NCBI RefSeq assembly: GCF_017583045.1
Contig: NZ_JAGFBF010000005.1
Location: 868,001 to 932,000, forward strand
From: Leucobacter tardus
GTDB taxonomy: Bacteria > Actinomycetota > Actinomycetes > Actinomycetales > Microbacteriaceae
DNA: 64,000 bases
Direction of reading: 5' to 3'
The notes beneath the pieces are model-generated. The model saw nothing but the letters and a program-made list of their open reading frames with translations, ran no database searches and had not been told where the DNA came from. Below are positions 24,249 through 34,379 of the stretch, piece after piece. The translations under genes were made by a program, and so were the position numbers. Every line of letters starts with the position of its first letter. Within the stretch, counting starts at the first letter, position 1.

Positions 24249-25739
24249 TCATCGATTCACTGAGGGAGTCGCGGTCGCGCTCCAGAGTCGGGTCGTGAGT
24301 GAGCTGCGCCAGGGGGCGATCCGCTCGGCCCAGGCGGCGAGCTCGCGCCGACCCGTCGGCAGCCCCGCGGCTGCGGCGCCCGCGCGCATCGCACGATCGC
24401 CGGTGAGGAGCACATCGGGGTCGCCGAGCACTCGCATGCGCACGTAATCCGCTGTCCACGGCCCGATCCCCTGGCGCGCGAGCAGACGCGCGCGCTGCTC
24501 ACGGCCGTCGTCGTCCGAACCGAGATGCAGCGACCCGTCGGCGAGCCCCGCAGCGGCGTCACGGACAGCGCGCGTGCGTGCGCGGGGGCCGCGCAGGACC
24601 TCGGGCCCGTACTCGGCGATCTTCGCCGGTGTGGGGAACAGGCGTCGCGGCGCATCAGGTTCCGCGTGCGCCGGAACCACCGTCGGGAGCGGCTCGCCGA
24701 GCGACGCGACAAGCCGGGTGAGCGCGGTCCGTGCAGCCGCGACGGAGACCTGTTGGCCGATCATCGTGCGCATGAGCGTCTCATGCGCATCCATCGTGCC
24801 AGGCACTCGCACTCCCGGTCGGGCGGCGACCATCGGCGCGAGGACCGCATGTCGCGTGAGCGCGTGGTCGACCGCGACGGGGTCGGCATCGAGGTCGAGC
24901 AGTCGCCTCGTTCGGGCGACGACCGCACCGAGGTCGGCGAGCGAGGCGAGCGTGACCCGCAGTCGGACGAATCCCACCCGGTCGCCCAGGGAGACCTCCA
25001 TCCGCCCGGGACCGCCAGGGAGGGTGAGTGTCCGAGCGTACCCCTCGGATGTGACCCGCTCGAGCCCGGGAATCGCCCGCGCCGCGAACCAGTCGAGCAG
25101 ACCGGCGGCATCGAAGGGCTCTCGCACCGGCAGCGAAAGCGTCAGTGACCCCGGTGTTGCGTCCGTGCTGCGGCGCCGACGCCGCACCTCTGACGGCGTC
25201 AGACCGAAAACTTCGCGCACCGTGTCGTTGCACTGGCGCACGCTACCGAAGCCGGCGGAGAAGGCGATGTCGGCGACCGACAGGTCGGAGCCGACGAGCA
25301 GGGCACGAGCCGTGTGCGCGCGGTGGGCGCGCGCCAGCGCCAAGGGGCCGGCGCCGAGTTCGGCGACGAGCAATCGGCCGAGGTGCCGAGACGAGTAACC
25401 GAGTCGTGCGGCGAGACCCCCGACGCCCTCACGCTCGACCGTTCCGTCGACGATGAGCCGCATGGCGCGGCTGACGATGTCACCGCGCAGATTCCACTCG
25501 GGCGAGCCGGGGACGGCCTCAGGCAGGCACCGTTTGCAGGCCCGAAATCCGGCCTCATGCGCGGCGGCGCTCGTGCGGAAGAAGATGACGTTCGCCGGTT
25601 TCGGCGTGCGCGCGGGGCACGACGGCCGGCAGTAGATGCCGGTCGACCGCACACCCGTCACGAACTGACCGTCGAAGCGGGTGTCGCGCGCCTCGACGGC
25701 CCGGTAGCGCTCGTCGAACGTCATGAGTGCCTCGGCCAT
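24249..25739 (-). CDS. alkA: Ada-AraC-AlkA fusion: DNA-3-methyladenine glycosylase with adaptive-response regulator
   Basis: 496 residues in three parts. Residues 1-75: Ada zinc domain with Cys37, Cys41, Cys68 and Cys71 ([13 protein letters not shown]), which accepts methyl from phosphotriesters. Residues 80-185: AraC HTH ([39 protein letters not shown]). Residues 200-490: AlkA glycosylase with the helix-hairpin-helix [14 protein letters not shown] and catalytic Asp in LLTGD. It should sense methylation damage, activate its own operon and excise methylated bases. ATG 25739 taken; ATG 25724 with GAGG ahead is an alternative. Confidence 0.93.
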   Translation of the reverse strand: MAEALMTFDERYRAVEARDTRFDGQFVTGVRSTGIYCRPSCPARTPKPANVIFFRTSAAAHEAGFRACKRCLPEAVPGSPEWNLRGDIVSRAMRLIVDGTVEREGVGGLAARLGYSSRHLGRLLVAELGAGPLALARAHRAHTARALLVGSDLSVADIAFSAGFGSVRQCNDTVREVFGLTPSEVRRRRRSTDATPGSLTLSLPVREPFDAAGLLDWFAARAIPGLERVTSEGYARTLTLPGGPGRMEVSLGDRVGFVRLRVTLASLADLGAVVARTRRLLDLDADPVAVDHALTRHAVLAPMVAARPGVRVPGTMDAHETLMRTMIGQQVSVAAARTALTRLVASLGEPLPTVVPAHAEPDAPRRLFPTPAKIAEYGPEVLRGPRARTRAVRDAAAGLADGSLHLGSDDDGREQRARLLARQGIGPWTADYVRMRVLGDPDVLLTGDRAMRAGAAAAGLPTGRRELAAWAERIAPWRSSLTTRLWSATATPSVNR

Positions 25740-26038
25740 ACGACTAGCCTGTCACGACTCCCTGGTGCACATCAGCGGGAATCGGACACCACGGTCGGGC
25801 CGGAACCGCGAAAAAAACTGAAGTCGCACGATCTGTTGTACGGCTCGCCCGACTCAGCAGCGAAAGCCGGTGAATGTGCCGTGCACGCTGCAGGTCTGGA
25901 AGCAGGGAGCGCGAATCAGCAGGACGAGGCCCTGCGCACCGCACACGCACGACTTCCGCAGTCCGATCCGCTCGCCTACAGTCGGTCCGTGGCGCGCTTC
26001 GCGCCTAACGACGCCCTGGCCCAGCAAAGGAGCTCCCC
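25740..26038. other. Intergenic region between ada-alkA and the MHS transporter
   Basis: 299 bp without a convincing gene on either strand. It must hold the divergent promoters of the alkylation-repair operon and the transporter operon. TACAGT at 25977-25982 may be a -10; an A-run (AAAAAAACTGAAG, around 25811) is the only AT-rich patch. AAGGAG at 26027-26032 is the ribosome-binding site of the transporter. Confidence 0.4.
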
Positions 26039-27397
26039 ATGTCGGCCACCACCTCAGCACCACCGAACACCCATAGACGCGCGCTGAAGGGCGGCTTCGC
26101 CGCGCTCGTCGGCACCTCGATCGAGTGGTACGACTTCTACGTCTACGCGACCGCAGCGGCGATCGTGTTCCCGCGCATCTTCTTCCCGGCCGATCTCGAC
26201 CCGGCCCTCGCCACGCTCGCCTCATTCGGCACATACGCGGTCGCGTTCTTCATGCGCCCCCTCGGCGGTGTCATCTTCGGGCACATCGGCGACAAGCTCG
26301 GCCGCAAGCCGGCGCTCACGATGACGCTGCTGCTCATGGGCATCGCGACGACCCTCGTCGGCGTGCTGCCGACGTACGCCGTGATCGGCATCTGGGCGCC
26401 GATCCTGCTCATCATCTTCCGCATGTGCCAGGGCCTCGCGGTCGGCGGCGAGTGGGGCGGCGCGAGCCTCATGTCGGTCGAGAGCGCTCCGCCGAAGTGG
26501 AAGACCTTCTACGGGGGCTTCACCCAGGTGGGCAACCCGCTCGGCGCGCTCATGGCGACCGGCATGTTCTGGATCCTGACCTCGCTCGGGGACGACGTGC
26601 TGCTCACCTGGGGCTGGCGCATCCCGTTCCTCTTCAGCGTCGTGCTCATCGGCGTCGGTTTCTGGGTGCGGTACCGCGTCGAAGAGACCCCCGTGTTCGA
26701 GGCGAAGGTCGAGGATCAGCAGCAGTCCTCGCCGATCCTGTTCGCACTCAAGAACAACTGGTTCCCCATCGTCATGGGCATCTGCATCGTCGCGATGTCG
26801 TCCGGCGGCTACGTGCTCGCCACGACGTTCGTGCAGAGCTACGCGGACAGCCCGCAAATCGGTCTCAACCCGGCCATCATCCTGGGCGCGATGACCGTCG
26901 CCTCGTTCGTCGAGATGCTCGTCACGCTGCCGATCGCGTACCTCGGCGACAAGATCGGCCGCAAGGTCATCATGTACCTCGGCACGATCCTCTCGTTCTT
27001 CTGCATGATCCCGCTGGTTCTGGCAATTCAGAACCAGAACGTCGCACTCATCTGGACCTTCGTGATCCTCATCCGCGTCACGCTCAGCGGTGCGTGGGCT
27101 CCGCTCTCGGCGATCATGGCGCAGATGTTCCGCCCGCAGTCGCGATACACCTCGATGTCGCTGTCGTACGGCGTCGGCGCGGCGATCTGGGGCGGTCTCT
27201 CGCCCGCGATCGCCTCCACGCTGCTGATCGTCACCGGCGACAACTTCTGGTCGGTCGTCGGCTTCTTCGGTCTCCTGACGGTCGCCGCGGTGATCGGCAC
27301 GCGTTTCGCGCCGCAGTACTCGGACGAGGCGCCGGTGACCGGATCATTCGCCCCGCGTCTCGACACGACCACCATCACGCACCCCGACGGGAAGTAG
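26039..27397 (+). CDS. MFS transporter, metabolite:H+ symporter (MHS/ShiA-like) family
   Basis: 452 residues, 12 TM. MHS features: GTSIEWYDFYVYATAAAIVFPRIFF at the first TM, FFMRPLGGVIFGHIGDKLGRKPAL at the loop 2-3 motif, and RMCQGLAVGGEWGGASLM in TM4. MHS porters take up organic acids, betaines or shikimate. It is followed after 13 bp by an AruI-like decarboxylase and a 2-hydroxyacid dehydrogenase, so it probably imports the substrate of that pathway. Strong Shine-Dalgarno AAGGAG. Confidence 0.88.
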   Translation: MSATTSAPPNTHRRALKGGFAALVGTSIEWYDFYVYATAAAIVFPRIFFPADLDPALATLASFGTYAVAFFMRPLGGVIFGHIGDKLGRKPALTMTLLLMGIATTLVGVLPTYAVIGIWAPILLIIFRMCQGLAVGGEWGGASLMSVESAPPKWKTFYGGFTQVGNPLGALMATGMFWILTSLGDDVLLTWGWRIPFLFSVVLIGVGFWVRYRVEETPVFEAKVEDQQQSSPILFALKNNWFPIVMGICIVAMSSGGYVLATTFVQSYADSPQIGLNPAIILGAMTVASFVEMLVTLPIAYLGDKIGRKVIMYLGTILSFFCMIPLVLAIQNQNVALIWTFVILIRVTLSGAWAPLSAIMAQMFRPQSRYTSMSLSYGVGAAIWGGLSPAIASTLLIVTGDNFWSVVGFFGLLTVAAVIGTRFAPQYSDEAPVTGSFAPRLDTTTITHPDGK

Positions 27398-27410
27398 GTT
27401 CACGACCACT

Positions 27411-29033
27411 ATGGAGACCACGCGGAAGCGCACGACCGGCTGGGTCGTCATGGAGACGATGCGCGGATACGGCATCGACACGGTGTTCGGAATCCCGGGG
27501 ACGCACAACCTCGAGTTCTACCGGGGGCTCGCTGAGCTCGGGATCCGCCCCGTGACGACCCGTCACGAGCAGGGCGCGGGGTACGGCGCGGACGGGTGGT
27601 CGCTGCAGACCGGACTGCCAGGCGTGGTCGTCACCACGAGCGGACCCGGCTTGCTCAACGCACTCTCGGCCGCTGGTACCGCGTACTGCGAGTCGCGACC
27701 GATGATCATCCTCGCCCCCGGACCCGCGCAGGGGAGCGAGTTCGCCGACGTCGGCACCCTCCACGAGACGAAGGATCAGCTGAGCGCGGCATCCGCGATC
27801 GTGGAGTGGGGCCGTCGCGTCGCGTCCGCTGAGGAGGCCGTCGCGGCGGTCCACGACGCGTTCGAGCTCTTCGCGACGACACGGCCACGGCCGGTCTACG
27901 TCGAGGTCCCCCTCGACGTGCTCGAGGCCGAGACCGATCTCGCTCCCTCGGCGATCGCGCCCCGGACGTTCTCGGCGGTACCGCCCGCCGACGACGACGC
28001 TGTGGGCCGAGCAGCGCGGCTACTGAGCGCAGCGCAGGATCCCGTGATTCTCGCCGGCGGAGGGTCGCGCGGCGCGGCGCCCGAACTGCGTGACCTCGCC
28101 GAACGGCTCGGCGCTCCGGTCGTCACCACGTTGAACGCCAAAGGTGTGCTCGACGAACGGCACCCGCTGTCGCTCGGGTCGAACCTGCGACTCGCCGCGG
28201 CCCGAGACCGGGCGCGCGATGCCGACGTGCTCCTCATCGTCGGATCGAAGCTCGGGGAGGCTGAGCTGTGGGTCGAGCACCTCGAGGCCCGCGGCGAGGT
28301 GATCCGCGTCGACCTGCTCGCATCGCAGATCGACAAGAACCAACCGGCCGCGATCGGTCTGGTGGGTGATGCGGCCGCGACGCTGCGCGCGATTCGAGCC
28401 GCGCTCGGAGACGGGTCTCCCCGTGACGCCGCTGCCGGGGTCGCCGAGACGCTCGCGGCGGTCCGGACCGAGTGCGCGGAGCTCTCCGCCGAGAACTCGG
28501 CGCTCGCCACGAGCATCGTCGCCGCACTCCCCGACGACGCGATCGTGGCCACCGATTCGTCGCAGATCGCCTACTGGGGGCTGTTGAACACGTTGCGCGT
28601 CGCCTCCCCCAATTCGACCCCGTACATGGCGACCTACGCGACGCTCGGGTACGGATTGCCCGCCGCGCTGGGCGCGCGCATCGCCGAGCCCGCACGACCA
28701 TCGTTCGTGGTGGTCGGGGACGGCGCCCTGATGTTCTCGATGAACGAGTTCATCACGGTGGTCGAACAGGGCGAGGACGTGACCGTCATCGTCGTCGACA
28801 ACGCCGGGTACCAGGAGATCAAGCAGAACGAGATCGATGCAGGCATCGCGCCCGTCGCGGTCGATCTCGTGCAGCCCGACTGGGTCGCGGTCGCGAACGC
28901 CTTCGGCGGCACCGGTCGCGCCGCCGGCACCGCCTCTGAGCTCCGCACAGCGGTCGCCGACGCGGTACGCCTCGGCGGGCTGCAGCTGATCCACATCGAC
29001 CAGTCGACGTTCGAGACCTCGGAGGCGAATTGA
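27411..29033 (+). CDS. ThDP-dependent decarboxylase, AruI (5-guanidino-2-oxopentanoate decarboxylase)-like
   Basis: 540 residues, acetolactate-synthase superfamily. YGIDTVFGIPGTHNLEFYRGL and TTRHEQGAGYGADGW (catalytic Glu) begin the PYR domain; the ThDP/Mg site is GDGALMFSMNEF...VDNAGY. The FGIPGxHxLExYRGL start is characteristic of AruI, which decarboxylates the 2-oxo acid made from arginine by transamination. Whether arginine is really the source is uncertain because no transaminase is adjacent; other 2-oxo acids are possible. Its TGA overlaps the TTG of the next gene. Confidence 0.82.
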   Translation: METTRKRTTGWVVMETMRGYGIDTVFGIPGTHNLEFYRGLAELGIRPVTTRHEQGAGYGADGWSLQTGLPGVVVTTSGPGLLNALSAAGTAYCESRPMIILAPGPAQGSEFADVGTLHETKDQLSAASAIVEWGRRVASAEEAVAAVHDAFELFATTRPRPVYVEVPLDVLEAETDLAPSAIAPRTFSAVPPADDDAVGRAARLLSAAQDPVILAGGGSRGAAPELRDLAERLGAPVVTTLNAKGVLDERHPLSLGSNLRLAAARDRARDADVLLIVGSKLGEAELWVEHLEARGEVIRVDLLASQIDKNQPAAIGLVGDAAATLRAIRAALGDGSPRDAAAGVAETLAAVRTECAELSAENSALATSIVAALPDDAIVATDSSQIAYWGLLNTLRVASPNSTPYMATYATLGYGLPAALGARIAEPARPSFVVVGDGALMFSMNEFITVVEQGEDVTVIVVDNAGYQEIKQNEIDAGIAPVAVDLVQPDWVAVANAFGGTGRAAGTASELRTAVADAVRLGGLQLIHIDQSTFETSEAN

Positions 29034-30022
29034 CCACCGCTCCCCCGCGGCCCATCGCGGTGTACACCGACACCGACGACACCGATCCCTCGCTGGGCAT
29101 CGAGCTGCTCGAGGCGCACGGATTCGAGGTGCGCATCCTCGGTACGCGCGATGCCGCAGAGATCATCGCGGGAGCGAGCGACGCCACCGTGCTCCTGCCC
29201 GGATACGCCGAGATCACGCGCGAGATCATCGCGGCGCTGCCGCAGCTCAGACTGATCTCGTTGATGTCGATGGGGTTCGACTACGTCGACGTGGACGCCG
29301 CGACCGAGCACGGTGTCTGGGTCACCAACGTGCCGGGCGCAGCGACCGAGGAGGTCGCGACGCACGCTCTGGCGATCCTCCTCAGCTCGGTGCGTCAGCT
29401 GGGGTTCTACACCGCGTCTGCGGCCCCGGGCACCTGGAACGAGCGCGCACGTCTCGCCCCGCCCCGGCTGAGCGAACGCACGCTCGGCGTGGTCGGACTC
29501 GGCAAGATCGGGCGCGAACTCATTCGTCTCGCGGGCCCCCTCTTCGGCCGAGTGATCGGTTTCGATCCTTTCCTGCCCGACTCCGCTGAGGTGCGCGCCG
29601 ATCTCGAGCGGCTCGGCGTCTCGCGCGCATCCCTGGAAGCGGTGCGGGCGGAGAGCGACGTGCTGTCGCTGCATCTGCCGCTCACGACCGACACCGAGCG
29701 CATGATCGATGCGGAGTTCCTCGCCGGAATGCCGGCGGGTGCGGTGCTCGTCAACGTCTCGCGCGGCGGCCTCATCGATGCGGCGGCACTCGCCGATGCG
29801 CTCGACCGGGGTCATCTGTCGGGTGCGGCGCTCGACGTGCTCGAGCAGGAGCCGCCGGAAGCAGACCACCCGCTCGTCGGCCGCGACGACGTCGTCCTCA
29901 CACCGCACATCGCCTATTTCTCGGCGCGCACCGAGATCGAGTACGTGCGGATCCAGGCGCAGAACGCGGTTGCGCTTCACGAGACGGACGCACCCGAGTC
30001 CCCGGTGAATCAGCCGCGCTGA
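29030..30022 (+). CDS. D-2-hydroxyacid dehydrogenase family protein
   Basis: 330 residues. NAD motif VVGLGKIGRELIR (GxGxxG), catalytic Arg in NVSRGG, Glu in LEQEPPE and His in TPHIAY are all present, so it should interconvert a 2-oxo acid and a D-2-hydroxy acid. Start is TTG at 29030, supported by GGAGG eight bases upstream and by the TTGA overlap with the decarboxylase stop. Co-transcribed with transporter and decarboxylase. Substrate not determined. Confidence 0.88.
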   Translation: MTTAPPRPIAVYTDTDDTDPSLGIELLEAHGFEVRILGTRDAAEIIAGASDATVLLPGYAEITREIIAALPQLRLISLMSMGFDYVDVDAATEHGVWVTNVPGAATEEVATHALAILLSSVRQLGFYTASAAPGTWNERARLAPPRLSERTLGVVGLGKIGRELIRLAGPLFGRVIGFDPFLPDSAEVRADLERLGVSRASLEAVRAESDVLSLHLPLTTDTERMIDAEFLAGMPAGAVLVNVSRGGLIDAAALADALDRGHLSGAALDVLEQEPPEADHPLVGRDDVVLTPHIAYFSARTEIEYVRIQAQNAVALHETDAPESPVNQPR

Positions 30023-30028
30023 CCCGCG

Positions 30029-30925
30029 TCAGGCGACGTCGAGGGACCGCTCGTACTGCTCGAGCACGATGCGGGTGTGCAACCAGGTCTCCGACATCGC
30101 GATCAGTCCTTCGTCGCGGAGACGCTGCATGACCCCGTGGAAACGGTCGACCGAGCTGAACGCGATCGTCGCCTTGAGGTCGTAGCGGCCGAGCGTCTGC
30201 GCCAAGAACTCAACCGCGACTCCGGAGTTCAGGATCGCCGCGATCACCCGAGCGTCGTCGAGCACCTTGATGCCGAACCCGAGCAGCAGATCTTCGCTCG
30301 ACCCCGTGTGCTGATCGATCGCGCCGATCTTCATGACCCCCGAATCGATGAGTTTCAGCATGCGCAGCCGCGTGCCGCTCGGTGAGAGCTGCACTCGGCT
30401 CGCGAGTTCGCCGAGCGGTACTCGCCCGTCCTGCTGCAGGGCCTCGAGGATCTGCAGATCGGTCCGATCGAGAGCGATCGCCCCGGGATCCGGCGTGGTG
30501 CCGCCGAAGAAACTACTGAGGATTCGGTCGAACATCAGCACCTGCACGTCGACGACACCCGGGATCGATCGGATCGCGATCACCTGCTCGCGCAGCGCGC
30601 CGGTGTCGGTCAGCCACGTCTCCGTCGAGATCTGGAACGCGCCCGTCACCTCCGAGATGAACGACATGGAATCGAACTCGACGAGTCGGTCGATGACCGA
30701 CTGGGTCGGACCGCTGACCCAGATGGAGAGGTGGGCGGAGACGGGAAGCCCGACGGCACCGGGGTGCACGCCCGCGACGATCCGCAGGCGACCGCTCTCC
30801 ATGAGCGCCCGCACCCGGTCGGTGACGATCTCGCGGCTCACCCCGAGCGTCGCAGCCACACGGGTGTAGGCCATCCGACCGTCATGCCGCAGCATCCCGA
30901 TGATGCGCTCGGTCAGATCGTCCAT
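30029..30925 (-). CDS. Tandem Lrp/AsnC-type transcriptional regulator
   Basis: 298 residues with two Lrp/AsnC units. First unit HTH at 1-50 (DLTERIIGMLRHDGRMAYTRVAATLGVSREIVTDRV) with an effector-like part to 145; second unit HTH at about 152-200 (LDRTDLQILEALQQDGRVPLGELASRVQLSPSGTRLRML) with a second effector-like part. Duplicated Lrp proteins usually respond to amino acids or related 2-oxo acids. It is convergent with, and 6 bp from, the decarboxylase operon, so it is the best candidate regulator. Confidence 0.87.
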   Translation of the reverse strand: MDDLTERIIGMLRHDGRMAYTRVAATLGVSREIVTDRVRALMESGRLRIVAGVHPGAVGLPVSAHLSIWVSGPTQSVIDRLVEFDSMSFISEVTGAFQISTETWLTDTGALREQVIAIRSIPGVVDVQVLMFDRILSSFFGGTTPDPGAIALDRTDLQILEALQQDGRVPLGELASRVQLSPSGTRLRMLKLIDSGVMKIGAIDQHTGSSEDLLLGFGIKVLDDARVIAAILNSGVAVEFLAQTLGRYDLKATIAFSSVDRFHGVMQRLRDEGLIAMSETWLHTRIVLEQYERSLDVA

Positions 30926-30991
30926 GTCGCCCCTTCGTGCGCGCCCGCTCGGTTCAGGACAGCATATCGTCGCCGTGTGAGGCCGGCCCCG

Positions 30992-32584
30992 TCACCCTTC
31001 GCTCGATACCTCGGCGAGCACCCGCGCCCAGCGACGGTCGAGCGTTCGCCCGCCGATCACGACCCCGGCCCAGACCGCCGCGATGCCCAGCACCAGGGCG
31101 CACCCGAGGCTGATCCACGCGAGCCACGCGGTCCAGAGGCTCGCGATCGCGAACCCGAAGGCCGGACCGCCGAGCACGAGCGCGATGGGTGTCACGATGA
31201 TGAGCGCCAGGAAGGACTGCGCCCCGCCCGACGACCCGCGACCGAGCGGATTGGCACCGGGCGGGGGCGCCCGACCGGGGAGCACCGCGCCGACGACGGA
31301 CGAGGCACCGGCGACGGCGAGCGTGAGCCCGAACGTCGCACCGATGCTCGCGGGGAGCAGGTCCCAGGCGCCCGTCACAAGACAGGCGAGCACGCACAGG
31401 ATCGCAAGCAGCGGGACGACCAGGATCGCCATGCCGAGGAGCCGACCGGCGCGGTCGGCGACCCCGCTGACACCCGAGACGATGTGCAGAGCGACGGCGT
31501 TGTTGTCGTAGGCGAGATCCATCTGGATGACGGTCGCGAGCAGGAACGCGTTGATCGCGGGCAGCAGGATGAGGGCCGGTCCGAACGACCACCCGCCGCT
31601 GTTCAGGCTGTTCATCGCGACCACCGCCACCATCAGCAGCGGGAACACGAACAGCATGACGAGATTCACGAGATGCCGGGGGTCGCGCCGACGATACCGC
31701 AGGGTTCGCGCGGCGATCGCACCGGTCGGCGTCGCCGGCAGCACGCGATCGATGAGGCCGCCGGATCGCACTCGGCCGCCCCCGCTGCTCACGATGGGGT
31801 CGATGAGGCGGCGGGAGAGCGAACGCTCGGCGATGCGCCACAGCACGACGGCGCTGAGGATCGCGACGAGCAGACGACCGACGCCGACGCCCCAGTCCCC
31901 CGCGGCGACCGCCGACGAGACCCCGTACACGGCCCCGACTGGCGTCCATGCGAGCACCTCGGCGATCCGGATGAACGCGTCACCCGGAGCGCCGAGCCGA
32001 CCGACGAGGGAACCGAGCAGATTGAACAGCAGGCCGGATGACGCGAGCAGCAGCACGCCGAACGTCAGCACGAAGTCGCGAGTCCGTCGCCTGGCGAGCC
32101 ACCCGGCGAGCAGACCGCTCACGACGCGCGCCCCGAGCACGCACGTACCGAGCGCGAGCGGGGTCAGCACGAGTGCGACGAGCAGCGCCGCCGGAGCGAC
32201 CGACCAGCCGACGAGCATGAGCAGCAGCGCGAGTGCGGTGCCGATCCCGCCGATCGTCGTCGCGCCGGCGAGCACCAGTCCGGGGAGCAGCCGTCGCGCG
32301 GTGACGGGGAGCAGCGCGAACCGGTCGGCCGCCAGCGAATCGTCGGCGCTCACCACGATCGAGCCGATCCACCACCCGGCGGTGATCACGGAACCGACGA
32401 CCACCAGGATCGGGCCCACGAGTTCGGGCGAGAACACACGCAGCGCGCCGAGTCCGAACGCGAGTCCGGTGAGGAGTCCGACCGCGACCAAACCGCTGAA
32501 CACCAGACCGACGATGAACCAGGGGCTTCGGTTCAGCTGATGACCGAGCTGACGCCACCGCAGACCTACGAGGAGCGCAACCAC
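30992..32584 (-). CDS. ABC exporter, multi-spanning permease subunit
   Basis: 530 residues with about 12 hydrophobic segments in two similar halves, no recognisable ligand motif. Pattern is like the large actinobacterial ABC-2 type permeases. GTG at 32584 follows GGGGAGGGGA and lies 19 bp inside the end of the ATPase gene, so the two are coupled. Lipid, peptide or drug export is possible; substrate unknown. Confidence 0.75.
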   Translation of the reverse strand: MVALLVGLRWRQLGHQLNRSPWFIVGLVFSGLVAVGLLTGLAFGLGALRVFSPELVGPILVVVGSVITAGWWIGSIVVSADDSLAADRFALLPVTARRLLPGLVLAGATTIGGIGTALALLLMLVGWSVAPAALLVALVLTPLALGTCVLGARVVSGLLAGWLARRRTRDFVLTFGVLLLASSGLLFNLLGSLVGRLGAPGDAFIRIAEVLAWTPVGAVYGVSSAVAAGDWGVGVGRLLVAILSAVVLWRIAERSLSRRLIDPIVSSGGGRVRSGGLIDRVLPATPTGAIAARTLRYRRRDPRHLVNLVMLFVFPLLMVAVVAMNSLNSGGWSFGPALILLPAINAFLLATVIQMDLAYDNNAVALHIVSGVSGVADRAGRLLGMAILVVPLLAILCVLACLVTGAWDLLPASIGATFGLTLAVAGASSVVGAVLPGRAPPPGANPLGRGSSGGAQSFLALIIVTPIALVLGGPAFGFAIASLWTAWLAWISLGCALVLGIAAVWAGVVIGGRTLDRRWARVLAEVSSEG

Positions 32585-33336
32585 GCGAGCGTCCCCTCCC
32601 CCAGGTCGTGCGATCCGACGAGGTCGAGGAATCGCTGCTGCAGACTGACGCCGGCACGGACCTCATCGAGGTCGCCGTGGGCGAGCAGCCGACCCTCGGC
32701 GAGGATCGCGACGCGGTCGCACAGCGACTCCACCAGTTCCATGACGTGGCTCGAGAGCACCACCGTTCCACCCCCGGCGACGAACGCGCGCAGGATCTGG
32801 CGGATCGTCTGTCCCGACACCGGGTCGACCGCCTCGAGCGGCTCATCGAGGATCAGCAGCCTCGGTGCGTGGATCAGGGCGCAGGCGAGACCGATCTTCT
32901 TCTTCATGCCCGCCGAGTAGTCGACCACGAGCGTGCTGCCCGCCTCCGCGAGGCCGAGTGCATCGAGCAGTTCCGTCGCGCGATCGCGGACCTCGGGCTC
33001 GCCGAGGCCGCGCAGCAATCCGCTGTAGCGCAGCAGCTCGGCACCCGTGAGCCGATCGAACATGCGAATTCCGTCCGGCAGTACCCCCATGCGTCCCTTG
33101 GCAGCGGCCGGGTCCTGCCAGACATCGGCACCGAGCACCCAGGCGCTGCCGGCATCGGGCTGGAGGAGCCCGGTCGCCATCGCCAGCGTGGTGGTCTTGC
33201 CCGCTCCGTTGGGTCCGAGCAGCCCGAGCATCGTGCCGGCCGGCACGTCGAACGAGAGATCGTCGACCGCCACGTGCTGGCCGAACTGCTTGCGGAGGCT
33301 GCGGATCGCGAGGACCGGTGGGGACGCGTCTGGCAT
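32566..33336 (-). CDS. ABC exporter, ATP-binding subunit
   Basis: 256 residues. Walker A LGPNGAGKTTT, signature YSAGMKKKIGLA, Walker B LLILDEPLEAVDP and H-loop SSHVMELVE place it in the DrrA/CcmA-like export group. ATG 33336 is chosen over the ATG two codons upstream because GGAGG sits seven bases before it. Pairs with the overlapping permease gene. Confidence 0.9.
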   Translation of the reverse strand: MPDASPPVLAIRSLRKQFGQHVAVDDLSFDVPAGTMLGLLGPNGAGKTTTLAMATGLLQPDAGSAWVLGADVWQDPAAAKGRMGVLPDGIRMFDRLTGAELLRYSGLLRGLGEPEVRDRATELLDALGLAEAGSTLVVDYSAGMKKKIGLACALIHAPRLLILDEPLEAVDPVSGQTIRQILRAFVAGGGTVVLSSHVMELVESLCDRVAILAEGRLLAHGDLDEVRAGVSLQQRFLDLVGSHDLGEGTLAWLRSS

Positions 33337-33415
33337 GGTCATACCTCCATCACACCACTTCGGCTCGGTGCGAACAATGCGGCGGTCCCCGGGGCGCGCC
33401 GCGGATGAGCGCCGC

Positions 33416-34231
33416 TCAGGGCCGGGATGGGCTCCGCAGCCCCGGGCGCAACTCGCCCGCCTCGATGCGCACGGCGATCCGATTCTCCGGTGGCGGCAGC
33501 GGGCAGGTCGCACTCGCCGAGTAGGCGCAAGGCGGGTTCACGGCGCGATTGAAGTCGATCACCACGGTCTCGGCGTCGACCCGAACAGCCGGCACGAAGC
33601 GGGCCGCCGGGAACGTGAGGTCGGCGCCCGTCGCATCGGCGAAGATGAGCTGCAACGCCGGCGCCGCATCGTCTCCGAAGAGTGTGAGCGCGATCCGGGT
33701 CTCCCCGAGCGTGAATTCGGCGCGACCGGGAGAGCGCTGCTGCTGCGTGCGTCCGGGTACGGCGGAATCGACCTCGACGGTCGCAGGGGTGCGCGGCACG
33801 TAGCGCGCCGTGACGACCCAGTCGGGGTCTGCGGGGAACGTGCCGGTCCCCGCGTAACGGACCCGAACGGGCGACCCCGGATCACGTGGCCGCAGTGCGA
33901 TGCGACCGCCGCGGGCCGCGACCTCGATGCGGCGATCGCCCCACTCGAGCACGCGTGCGTCGCTTCCGGTGAGCGGCCCGAGCGATACGGTGCCCTGCGC
34001 GGCTGCGCCGTCGAGGGTGACACCGTCTGCAGAGACGAACCACGCGGTGACGCGACCGTCGTCCGACGCGCTCCAGAGGCCCGGAACATCGGGGAACTCC
34101 TCAGGCTCGGCACCGATCCAATGCAGCGCAGTCGCGCTGAGCGGACCGAAAGGTTCGGTGCGCTGCGCTTCCACACTCGCGTGCCACGCGTTGTGCGCGT
34201 CGGCGAAGGTGAGTTCAGAGGTGTGCGGCAT
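33416..34231 (-). CDS. DUF1684 family protein
   Basis: 271 residues. The family signature is the C-terminal VVIDFNRAVNPPCAYS and CPLPPPENRIAVRIEAGE. Function unknown; Cys and His residues near the C-terminus hint at metal binding, but this is speculation. ATG 34231 follows GGGAGGACGAC. No signal peptide. Divergent from the fructose operon. Confidence 0.88.
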   Translation of the reverse strand: MPHTSELTFADAHNAWHASVEAQRTEPFGPLSATALHWIGAEPEEFPDVPGLWSASDDGRVTAWFVSADGVTLDGAAAQGTVSLGPLTGSDARVLEWGDRRIEVAARGGRIALRPRDPGSPVRVRYAGTGTFPADPDWVVTARYVPRTPATVEVDSAVPGRTQQQRSPGRAEFTLGETRIALTLFGDDAAPALQLIFADATGADLTFPAARFVPAVRVDAETVVIDFNRAVNPPCAYSASATCPLPPPENRIAVRIEAGELRPGLRSPSRP

Positions 34232-34379
34232 GTCGTCCTCCCGGGCGCATCGAAAACGTGGAGTGATGACCAGCATTCACCGATCGCGCGAAGATCGGGC
34301 GAAAATGACGCGACGTTGCGTGCACAGCTCAATGTTGTTTTGGCTTTGCTTATGTCCGTTTGTGTGGCATCATGTGAGT

